Source: Lineus longissimus
Lineage: Eukaryota > Nemertea > Pilidiophora > Heteronemertea > Lineidae
Reading direction: 5' to 3'
Length of the DNA: 64,000 bases
Assembly (NCBI RefSeq): GCF_910592395.1
Contig: NC_088308.1
Location: 7,703,001-7,767,000 of the forward strand
Shown here: one piece after another, positions 50,323 through 62,207 of the stretch
How positions within the stretch are numbered: the first letter of the stretch is position 1
Layout: each line of letters starts with the position of its first letter
Translations under genes and position numbers: made by a program
Notes under the pieces: generated by a model
What the model was told of the DNA's origin: nothing
Seen by the model: the letters and a program-made list of their open reading frames with translations, nothing else
The model's database searches: none

Positions 50323-51727
50323 GACTAGTATTAAAATGCTTTTTTTCATTGACACTCTGCATTTCTGTACGAAACTCAAGCAAAAAACACATTATTTACA
50401 ATGTACTCGTTTTTAGACATATCGCCAATTGTGCCGGACAATGACAGGTCAGATGAGTCGGATAGACTCCATGCCGTACTAAAGTAAATGAATATATGTT
50501 AAGACAAATGGCGTTTTGACGTCACTACAGCTTAAGAAGTGTACAGTCAGATTGCTGACTGAGGACGATTGTACAACCACTTGACATTGAGGACGGACCG
50601 AGGCTCTGTCAATTTGACGCCGTGTGTTGTGACCCCTTCTGCCAAAAAACCACCGAGAAAAAGGCACAATGACGACAAGATTAGGTCTAAGAATTTTTCA
50701 TAATGCCAAATATTTGAACTTAATCTTCCTAGTGTCTGTTTTTGGTACATCTACATTTGACAGATAGAGGTCAGGGCCGCTGTCTGTTTAAAGATTACAT
50801 GAGAGTGGGAATGACAGCATCTGGTGGTATGATACAGTTATGATTGCCATATCAACTAGATGGAAACTAAACGTGCAACCTTGCTAAACGTGCTAAAATC
50901 TCAATGTGCTCTTCCAAGACGACGGCCATGTCGCAGAAAGCCACCGGACCTATTTGGTGTTGGGAATTCTTTGTACATTATATTCACTGTTTAACATTGT
51001 AGCAACGAATCATTCTAAACCTCCTTTTGAGGGAAAACTGTTATGAGGAAATATTGGAAAAAATTAATAACTTTGACGAAGTTTAGTTGACGAAATTGTA
51101 TATACATGTATTGTTTAACACATCCCGAGAATCCCATCTTGACCACCAAGGTTTTTGCATCTTATCATTTTATATCACATCAACAAATGCAATAAAGTCA
51201 ATGTTTCATGAGATTATGTACATGTTCGATTTCCAATTTTTTAGCATCAGATGCACCGGTCTGAGAATCACACAGGTTGTTCCATCTCGCCCAACGTGTC
51301 AGAGGCGACCGGCCTGAAGTGTAGTGTAGCCCAGTGAGACTTCCGCGCTGCATAAAATATGCGTCGGTCCATGGGCATCCTCCGAAGCGAAATTTAATCG
51401 GAGGACCACCATCCCTCCCTCGATGGAGTGGTCATGGGGCCACCCGCAATCCGTCACAGCTCCACTCGCACTGGATGCGATGAGGAAGGAGGATTTTGGA
51501 CGGAGGTCAATATTGATAATTGATACAGGGAATGGAATGGCGTGGAACAGTGGTTTTCGATGCTCGCATCGATCAAGGCTGAATTTAAGATATACTTGGA
51601 AACACATCACCCCATCCTCCTCACTGGTTGACATTACTGTGAGAACGGAAGCACACATGAATACTAAGCAGGTAAAAAAGCCGGTTATCTTATCAGACGA
51701 ATTCATTTCTAACCAGATTTCGTCAAA

Positions 51728-54323
51728 ATGGCAGCAGCTTTGATGTGGACAATAATTTTCTCTCTCATGGTCTCCTATGGTAAGTCATTATAAATGTAGT
51801 CTCGTGGTCTCTGACGGCAAGTCATTATAGTTTGTAATCATCTTCCTCGTGGTCTCTGATGGTCAGTCATTAAAGCTTGATAATGTCTCATGGTCTCATC
51901 ATTATACTGGTAGTTCGTGATCATCTTTCTCGTGGTCTCTCGTAGTAAGCCTGTCAAGACTTGCACCACCTAGCAATGTATTTTTTACTACTCAGCCTAA
52001 ACTAGTCAGGTGCGCGCTGCATGACAGTAATAGTTTGCACAACATGTATATCCCTGTCCTTTGTGGTTGTGATGACCGGTTGTGATGGCTCCTGACTGAG
52101 TTTACAGCAAGTTAGTTGTAACTCTGTCATCCATGTTCAATTTGTCTCCAAAGAGACAGAAATGCTTTGCTGGAAGTGGCAATTGGACGCATCATCGTGG
52201 AGACCAACAGTTCAACCCCTCCATTTTCAGGATCACCGAAGACAATCAGCAAACGCCGGCTAGATAACTTTGCAGAGATGATTGGTGTTCAAGTCAAGAA
52301 CCTTGACGCAGGTGACATCAATGGTTACGGGGGATGGTGTGGATTAGGTGGAAGTGGGGAGCCAAAGGATGACATTGATAGGTAAGCGAAAAATCAGGGG
52401 TTTTTTGCACTTAATGGCGGTCAGAAAAAATGTTGTGCCTGTATTCATGAAAACCTTATCTGTCTCGTGTCAGGGTGGTGTCATTTCGCCAGTCCGCTTA
52501 TACCACTATATTCTTCATCAAGAGCAGAAACAATCCACCTTTCCTTCCCTGAGGAAGTAACCTCCCCGGGCATTCCATTTTGTCATCCTATATTCGTCTC
52601 GTTCGTGAGGGCGGCGGGACGAGGCCGGTCCACTGCGTCGGGAGTGTTTTAGGAAGTGAAGAAAGGATACCACAATACAAACCAAAATGGAAAGCCATCC
52701 TCTTCTAGACAGTGAGGGGAGCAATTTTAGAAATTTAAATATTTCTCTAATCTATTAACTAGATGCTGTATGCACCATGACCATTGCTATGAACACATCC
52801 GCAAAACAGTCTGCAAATCACTTAATCATGCCAAAGTATATACAGATGCTTACATGTGGGCCTATGATGATGGAGAGATAATATGCAGTAAGTACACATT
52901 ATCATTTCATTTAATAGATGCTGCATGAAGCATGACCACTGCTACTACAAGCTCCACAGAACCGTCTGTAAATTTGCCAAAATTTATTTGATGCCATACA
53001 ACTGGACGTATGATAATGGAGACATCATGTGTCGTAAGTACCGAACAACGTGGATGTGACAAGAGACAGAGACATTGTCACAATCTGTACTTTTTCATCT
53101 CGAAATGCAGTAGCATAAGATTAGATTATATCAACAGATGCACTACACATAATGTATTTTCACTGGGACATCGAGGACAACCAGGATGTGACAAGAGATG
53201 AACGGGGACAAGGGGTGATATGAATAAAGGCCAGCAAATGCTTTTACTTCAATTTTGTACAGAAAGGCCAAGTGTAAATGTACATGGAGTTTTAGATAAA
53301 AGCATTTACTACTCTTTATTCATATCACCCACTGTATTTTTTTACCTCAAAATGGAGTTCAAACTCCCTAAGGTTGGCCTGTATCTATGGAAGCACCCCT
53401 TGCACCCTGTGGAATTAGCAACAACTTCTCAGAGGGTCTCCTATCTCTCAGAGTCAGGGCCAACCAACCACCCTCAGACTGATGGTCACCTATAAACTGG
53501 GTTCATGTATGGACCATATTCTAACTTACAGATTCCCGTGGCTATGCCAGGCTGAGGCACCCAAGGAGCCATGCTCAGGCTTTTGTAAACCAACGTTGCA
53601 TTTAGGTGTTCTGTGTTCGAATGAAAAAAGTTGACATGCATGCTTTGATTTCTCCTGTTCAGGTTGGTTTTGTGGTGGTCTTCAATTTGAGGCTGGATTT
53701 GCTAAGAGGTGATTGGCATTGACTCGGAAGACCCTCAGAAAGGTTGCTTCCCTATTCACAGGGCGAGCTTTCCTTTCCACTATTACACGTGGGCTGCAGT
53801 GGTTTGGTAAGGAATCACTCATAGCTCTTTTCTCTTCACTTCAGACGATGATCCAGAAAAAAATGCCTGCAAATCCAAGCTGTGTGGATGTGACCGAGAC
53901 GCAGTCAATTGTTTTGCCAAATACGCACACCAGTTCAACATGACCTTTAAATCAAAAGATAAAATCTCAACTATGCTTGAATACCTCATCAAGGCCTACC
54001 TGAATGAGGAATGGGTGCCGCAGAGTGTGTGGACCGACTTGGAAGACTCGTGGGCCAAGTTGGAGACAGAGAAATGGGACTTCATCCAAGAACACGTCCC
54101 AGAAAAATACTGGGGGACGTTGAGTAAGTTTTTGCCCAAGAAGTACATCCCGGAGAGTGTAAAGGAAAAGCTGGGTCTGGGGGAAGGCGGGAAGGAGGAT
54201 GTTGGCGATTTAGGTTCAGGGGAGATACCAGAAGAGGATACTGAAGAAGAGCACGAGTCACTTTGGACGAAATTTAAGGACTGGGTAAAAGGCATTAAAG
54301 AGAAAATACATGGGAAGCGCTAG
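51728..54323 (+). CDS. Secreted phospholipase A2, copy A, with alternative active-site exons
   Basis: Family knowledge: secreted PLA2 hydrolyses the sn-2 acyl bond of phospholipids with calcium. Exons: 51728-51779 (signal peptide, LMWTIIFSLMVSY), 52156-52381, then either 52763-52887 or 52918-53033, then 53845-54323. Lengths are 293 or 290 residues. A KRR at 50-52 may mark propeptide removal. Residues 75-93 are the calcium loop (YGGWCGLGGSG) and DDID. His98-Asp99 in CCM(H/K)HDHCY are catalytic, and CGCDRDAVNCFA supplies the distal Asp. The usual first cysteine of the YGCYCG loop is replaced by Gly77. After the catalytic core comes an unusual charged, Trp-rich C-terminal extension of about 125 residues. 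Asn35 and an Asn in FNMTF are glycosylation sequons. The acceptor of exon 2 (AAAGAG) is weak, but it is the only one that fits the phase. Paralogue: copy B at 56473-59168. Confidence 0.92.
52763..53033 (+). other. Mutually exclusive exon pair in PLA2 copy A
   Basis: Exon 3a (52763-52887, 125 bp) encodes CCMHHDHCYEHI through GEIIC. Exon 3b (52918-53033, 116 bp) encodes CCMKHDHCYYKL through GDIMC. Both have acceptor TAG and donor GTAAGT, enter in phase 2 and leave in phase 1. The gap between them is 30 bp, too short for normal splicing. Joining both would shift the frame and hit a stop at once. Exon 3b adds an NWT glycosylation sequon. Confidence 0.85.
53213..53330. mobile_element. 118-bp MITE in the last intron of PLA2 copy A
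   Basis: Same family and length as 20135-20252. Inverted ends GGGTGATATGAATAAAG and CTTTATTCATATCACCC. Also present at the equivalent place in copy B, so it was inserted before the duplication. Confidence 0.88.
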
Positions 54324-54434
54324 TTATCACCTCATATCCGTTTATTCCACTTTACTCATGAGTAAGCTCAGGTATACACCCAGCTCAGCATCATATTATT
54401 TGCTGTCTTGCCCATTTTCCTGACAAAAACTGTG

Positions 54435-54440
54435 AATAAA
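54435..54440 (+). promoter_or_regulatory. Poly(A) signal, PLA2 copy A
   Basis: Canonical AATAAA 112 bp after the stop codon, conserved in copy B. Confidence 0.7.
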
Positions 54441-54480
54441 TGAAAAAGAAACGTTTTAGTTTAAGTTTTTTATATTGTAA

Positions 54481-55264
54481 AACTTTCTCCAAACAATCAC
54501 TCCGAAAACTGAAAAGCAGTTCATGGATCCCTTTGATCAAAAATTTCTTACTTCAACTTCAAATTACTTTGAAGTAATGGGTTTTTGCTTTGATACAATT
54601 AATCTGTCTTGTGTTGTCTCTAAAGTTCTTCATATCAGGCGGGTGTTTGATATTCATATGCAGGTTAACTGGAGAATCAATTCAATAACTTGCCGAAAAT
54701 CAGGCAGGCCTTCCTACTTGATGAGCTGACCGGTCCTCGCAAAGGAGGATGTTTTTCAGTAATGATGGAAAATCTGTGTTGTGCGAGTCTTCAGCAAAAT
54801 AACGTTGTGTTCATCTGGTAATGACATTCTTGTCACATTTTTCCAGGCACTTTTCAGGGCAGGTGTCTTGGTAACTTGGAAGGCCTGTCTTGAATACACA
54901 TTAAGAGTAAAATAAGATACTCAGTCAACTGGGGAACTGATTTTCCATTTACCAGCCTTACATTCTCAGGGAGGAAGAGAGTGGAAGGTCGAGGGTCTTC
55001 AGACCAAGACATTTTCATCGACATGCACTGTCACTATTTACAGCAGTTTGTATCACAGATATTTGAAAGGCTATCAGTCTCACTCTCCTCGGCTTCAACC
55101 TTGATAAACTCTAAACATAAAATCACAGAGAGCACATTCTGGGGTCAATACACCGCAACGTCAGTTATACGTTATGCATAGTTCAATGCACACACAGTGG
55201 GACCTTGCTGAGCCAACACCTGTTGCCTAGACGCCCTTTCCATAAGCACTGAATTCCGTGCTGT
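54481..55264. other. 3' flank of PLA2 copy A, no gene
   Basis: Two short open frames (54523-54729, 54981-55181) are present in both copies, because the copies are almost identical. There is no start, splice or family support for either. Confidence 0.4.
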
Positions 55265-56472
55265 GTACAGTCAGATTGCTGACTGAGGACGATTGTACAA
55301 CCACTTGACATTGAGGACGGACCGAGGCTCTGTCAATTTGACGCCGTGTGTTGTGACCCCTTCTGCCAAAAAACCACCGAGCAAAAGGCACAATGACGAC
55401 AAGATTAGGTCTAAGAATTTTTCATAATGCCAAATATTTGAACTTAATCTTCCTAGTGTCTGTTTTTGGTACATCTACATTTGACAGATAGAGGTCAGGG
55501 CCGCAGTCTGTTTAAAGATTACATGAGAGTGGGAATGACAGCATCTGGTGGTATGATACAGTTATGATTGCCATATCAACTAGATGGAAACTAAACGTGC
55601 AACCTTGCTAAACGTGCTAAAATCTCAATGTGCTCTTCCAAGACGACGGCCATGTCGCAGAAAGCCACCGGACCTATTTGGTGTTGGGAATTCTTTGTAC
55701 ATTATATTCACTGTTTAACATTGTAGCAACGAATCATTCTAAACCTCCTTTTGAGGGAAAACTGTTATGAGGAAATATTGGAAAAAATTAATAACTTTGA
55801 CGAAGTTTAGTTGACGAAATTGTATATACATGTATTGTTTAACACATCCCGAGAATCCCATCTTGACCACCAAGGTTTTTGCATCTTATCATTTTATATC
55901 ACATCAACAAATGCAATAAAGTCAATGTTTCATGAGATTATGTACATGTTCGTTTTCCAATTTTTTAGCATCAGATGCACCGGCCTGAGAATCACACAGG
56001 TTGTCCCATCTCGCCCAACGTGTCAGAGGCGACCGGCCTGAAGTGTAGTGTAGCCCAGTGAGACTTCCGCGCTGCATAAAATATGCGTCGGTCCATGGGC
56101 ATCCTCCGAAGCGAAATTTAATCGGAGGACCACCATCCCTCCCTCGATGGAGTGGTCATGGGGCCACCCGCAATCCGTCACAGCTCCACTCGCACTGGAT
56201 GCGATGAGGAAGGAGGATTTTGGAAGTAGGTCAATATTGATAATTGATACAGGGAATGGAATGGTGTCCGTGGAACAGTGGTTTTCGATGCTCGCATCGA
56301 TCAAGGCTGAATTTAAGATATACTTGGAAACACATCACCCCATCCTCCTCACTGGTTGACATTATTGTGAGAACGGAAGCACACATGAATACTAAGGGCC
56401 ATATTGATAGCAGCAGGTAAAAAAGCCGGTTATCTTATCAGACGAATTCATTTCTAACCAGATTTCGTCAAA

Positions 56473-59168
56473 ATGTCAGCAGCTTTGATATGGACAATAA
56501 TTTTCTCTCTCATGGTCTCCTATGGTAAGTCATTATAAATGTAGTCTCGTGGTCTCTGACGGCAAGTCATTATAGTTTGTAATCATCTTCCTCGTGGTCT
56601 CTGATGGTCAGTCATTAAAGCTTGAGAATGTCTCATGGTCTCATCATAATACTGGTAGTTCGTGATCATCTTTCTCGTGGTCTCTCGTAGTAAGCCTGTC
56701 AAGACTTGCACCACCTAGCAATGTATTTTTTACTACTCAGCCTAAACTAGTCAGGTGCGCGCTGCATGACAGTAATAGTTTGCACAACATGTATATCCCT
56801 GTCCTTTGTGGTTGTGATGACCGGTTGTGATGGCTCCTGACAGTTTACAGCAAGTTAGTTGTAACTCTGTCATCCATGTTCAATTTGTCTCCAAAGAGAC
56901 AGAAATGCTTTGCTGGAAGTGGCAATTGGACGCATCATCGTGGAGACCAACAGTTCAACCCCTCCATTTTCAGGATCACCGAAGACAATCAGCAAACGCC
57001 GGCTAGATAACTTTGCAGAGATGATTGGTGTTCAAGTCAAGAACCTTGACGCAGGTGACATCAATGGTTACGGGGGATGGTGTGGATTAGGTGGAAGTGG
57101 GGAGCCAAAGGATGACATTGATAGGTAAGCGAAAAATCGGGGGTTTTTTGCACTTAATGGCGGTCAGAAAAAATGTTGTGCCTGTATTCATGAAAACCTT
57201 ATCTGTCTCGTGTCAGGGTGGTGTCATTTCGCCAGTCCGCTTTATAATACGTCGCTCTATTTATTCTTCATCAGGAGCAGAAACAATCCACCTTTCCTTC
57301 CCTAAGGAAGTAAACTCCCGGGCATTCCATTTTGTCATCCTATATTCGTCTCGTTCGTAAGGGCGACGGGACGAGGCTGGTCCACTGCGTCGGGAGTGTT
57401 TTAGGAAGGGGAGGAAGGATACCACAAAACAAACCAAAATGGAAAGCCATCCTCTTCTAGACAGTGAGAGAAGCAATTTTAGAAATTTAAATATTTCTCT
57501 AATCTATTAACTAGATGCTGTATGCACCATGACCATTGCTATGAACACATCCGCAAAACAGTCTGCAAATCACTTAATCATGCCAAAGTATATACAGATG
57601 CTTACATGTGGGCCTATGATGATGGAGAGATAATATGCAGTAAGTACACATTATCATTTCATTTAATAGATGCTGCATGAAGCATGACCACTGCTACTAC
57701 AAGCTCCACAGAACCGTCTGTAAATTTGCCAAAATTTATTTGATGCCATACAACTGGACGTATGATAATGGAGACATCATGTGTCGTAAGTACCGAACAA
57801 CGTGGATGTGACAAGAGACAGAGACATTGTCACAATCTGTACTTTTTCATCTCGAAATGCAGTAGCATAAGATTAGATTATATCAACAGATGCACTACAC
57901 ATAATGTATTTTCACTGGGACATCGAGAACAACCAGGATGTGACAAGAGATGAACGGGGACAAGGGGTGATATGAATAAAGGCCAGCAAATGCTTTTACT
58001 TCAATTTTGTACAGAAAGGCAAAGTGTAAATGTACATGGAGTTTTAGATAAAAGCATTTACTACTCTTTATTCATATCACCCACTGTATTTTTTTACCTC
58101 AAAATGGAGTTCAAACTCCCTAAAGTTGGACTGTATCTATGGAAGCACTGCCTGTTGTAAGATCAATCTGTACTTAGATATCTGCCATAAGCAGAGAACA
58201 GCTCTTGACTGTTTTTGAACATCACCTGTTTTGTTAAGCTTAGCTGCACCCTGTGGAATTAGCAACAACTTCTCAGAGGGTCTCCTTTCTCTCAGAGTCA
58301 GGGCCAACCAACCACCATCAGACTGATGGTCACCTATAAACTGGGCTCATGTATGGACCATATTCTAACTTACAGATTCCTGTGGCTATGCCAGGCTGAG
58401 GCACCCAAGGAGCCATGCTCAGGCTTTTGTAAACCAACGTTGCATTTAGGTGTTCTGTGTTCGAATGAAAAAAGTTGACATGCATGCTTTGATTTCTCCT
58501 GTTCAGGTTGGTTTTGTGGTGGTCTTCAATTTGAGGCTGGATTTGCTAAGAGGTGATTGGCATTGACTTGGAAGACCCCCCAGAAAGGTTGCTTCCCTAT
58601 TCACAGGGCGAGCTTTCCTTTCCACTATTACACGTGGGCTGCAGTGGTTTGGTAAGGAATCACTCATAGCTCTTTTCTCTTCACTTCAGACGATGATCCA
58701 GAAAAAAATGCCTGCAAATCCAAGCTGTGTGGGTGTGACCGAGACGCAGTCAATTGTTTTGCCAAATACGCACACCAGTTCAACACGACCTTTAAATCAA
58801 AAGATAAAATCTCAACTATGCTTGAATACCTCATCAAAGCCTACCTGAATGATGAATGGGTGCCACAGAGTGTGTGGACCGACTTGGAAGACTCGTGGGC
58901 CAAGTTGGAGACAGAGAAATGGGACTTCATCCAAGAACACGTCCCAGAAAAATACTGGGGGACGTTGAGTAAGTTTTTGCCCAAGAAGTACATCCCGGAG
59001 AGTGTAAAGGAAAAGCTGGGTCTGGGGGAAGGCGGGAAGGAGGATGTTGGCGATTTAGGTTCAGGGGAGATACCAGAAGAGGATACTGAAGAAGAGCACG
59101 AGTCACTTTGGACGAAATTTAAGGACTGGGTAAAAGGCATTAAAGAGAAAATACATGGGAAGCGCTAG
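56473..59168 (+). CDS. Secreted phospholipase A2, copy B, with alternative active-site exons
   Basis: Exons: 56473-56524, 56899-57124, then 57515-57639 or 57670-57785, then 58690-59168. The phases and lengths are identical to copy A (293 or 290 residues). All catalytic and calcium-loop residues are intact, including both versions of the CCM(H/K)HDHCY exon. The coding differences from copy A that I can see are few. They are Ala2 to Ser and Met6 to Ile in the signal peptide, Met to Thr in FNMTF (keeping the region open but changing the sequon to NTT), and Glu to Asp in the following NEEW. Several other changes are silent (TGTGGATGT to TGTGGGTGT). Both copies therefore look functional and recently duplicated. 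Whether they differ in expression cannot be seen, as the upstream 0.9 kb is nearly the same. Confidence 0.92.
57515..57785 (+). other. Mutually exclusive exon pair in PLA2 copy B
   Basis: Exons 3a (57515-57639) and 3b (57670-57785) repeat the arrangement of copy A, including the 30-bp gap and all four splice sites. The exon pair is thus older than the gene duplication. Confidence 0.85.
57965..58082. mobile_element. 118-bp MITE in the last intron of PLA2 copy B
   Basis: Equivalent to 53213-53330, with one visible substitution in the centre (AAAGGCAAAGTG against AAAGGCCAAGTG). Confidence 0.88.
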
Positions 59169-59285
59169 TTATCACCTCATATCCGTTTATTCCACTTTAC
59201 TCATGAGTACATGTAAGCTCAGGTATACACCCAGCTCAGCATCATATTATTTGCTGTCTTGCCCATTTTCCTGACAAAAATTGTG

Positions 59286-59291
59286 AATAAA
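59286..59291 (+). promoter_or_regulatory. Poly(A) signal, PLA2 copy B
   Basis: AATAAA 118 bp after the stop codon, in the same context as in copy A. Confidence 0.7.
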
Positions 59292-59339
59292 TGAAAAAGA
59301 AACGTTTTAGTTTAAGTTTTTTATATTGTAAAACTTTCT

Positions 59340-60277
59340 CCAAACAAATCACTCTGAAAACTGAAAAACCAGTTCATGGATCCCTTTGAACAAAAACTTC
59401 TTACTTCAACTTCAAATTACTTTGAAGTAATGGGTTTTTGCTTTGATACAATTAATCTGTCTTGTGTTGTCTCTAAAGTTCTTCATATCAGGCGGGTGTT
59501 TGATATTCATATGCAGGTTAACTGGAGAATCAATTCAATAGCTTGCCGAAAATCAGACAGGCCTTCCTACTTGATGAGCTGACCGGTCCTCGCAAAGGAG
59601 GATGTTTTTCAGTAATGATGGAAAATCTGTGTTGTGCGAGTCTTCAGCAAACTAACGTTGTGTTCATCTGGTAATGACATTCTTGTCACATTTTTCCAGG
59701 CACTTTTCAGGGCAGGTGTCTTGGTAACTTGGAAGGCCTGTCTTGAATACGCATTAAGAGTAAAATAAGATTCTCAGTCAACTGGGGAACTGATTTTCCA
59801 TGTACCAGCCTTCCATTCTCAGGGAGGAAGAGAGTGGAAGGTCGAGGGTCTTCAGACCAAGACATTTTCATCGACATGCACTGTCACTATTTACAGCAGT
59901 TTGTATCACAGATATTTGAAAGACTATCAGTCTCACTTTCCTCGGCTTCAACCTTGATAAACTCTAAACATAAAATCACAGACAGCACATTCTGGGGTCA
60001 ATACACTACAAAGTCAGTAATACGTTATGCATAGTTCAATGCACACACAGTGGGGCCTTGCTGAGCCAACACCTGTTGCCTAGACGCCCTTTCCATAAGC
60101 ACTGAATTCCACGCTGTCTTACTCCTTTCCGTACAGTCCGACCTCTCTCATCAGGACATCGAGGTTTTACCGTACTTGCATAGTTAAGTAATGGATCCAC
60201 ATTTCAACTTTCAAAACCTTTTAACCATCTATTCTAAAACGTTTTCCAAAGACCTGAGTTCGTAACAAAGCAGCAGT
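59340..60277. other. Flank between PLA2 copy B and GFER
   Basis: Holds the end of duplication unit B (to 60117) and the probable 3'UTR of the minus-strand GFER gene. No further gene seen. PLA2 copy B and GFER are convergent. Confidence 0.4.
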
Positions 60278-62113
<1,836 letters not shown>

Positions 62114-62207
62114 CTTGTTAGGCTTGCGCAATGCCGTTTGGTCTACCTGCAGAGTAACTTAGTGTTGGCGATTCAACTTGCGCTGGGTAAGATTGACAAA
62201 AAGCAAA
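62114..62207. promoter_or_regulatory. Probable bidirectional promoter of GFER and NDUFA3
   Basis: Only 94 bp separate the two divergent start codons, so both transcripts must start in or very near this segment, or overlap. No TATA box is seen. CTTGCGC occurs twice (in GGCTTGCGCAATGCC and CAACTTGCGCTGGG), resembling the GCGCA half-site of NRF-1, a common regulator of nuclear mitochondrial genes. The NRF-1 link is inference. Confidence 0.65.

Larger units (their letters stand above)
50541..55264 (+). repeat. Tandem segmental duplication, unit A
   Basis: The unit begins GTACAGTCAGATTGCTGACT and ends ACTGAATTCCGTGCTGT. Unit B begins with the same bases directly afterwards, head-to-tail with no spacer. 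The copies are nearly identical over introns, exons and flanks, with scattered substitutions and short indels. Confidence 0.95.
55265..60117 (+). repeat. Tandem segmental duplication, unit B
   Basis: Second copy of the 50541-55264 unit, ending ACTGAATTCCACGCTGT. Main difference: about 97 bp present only here (58148-58244), where copy A has six bases (CCCCTT). Smaller differences include an extra GTCC near 56267, AAGGGCCATATTGATAGC near 56394 and a changed segment near 57243-57260. These shift several open frames that look shared, so they are non-coding. Confidence 0.95.

Noticed and set aside
51423..51743. 106-residue frame upstream of PLA2 copy A
   Set aside because: The corresponding sequence in copy B (56147 onward) has an insertion that changes the frame and shortens the product, so it is not conserved as protein.
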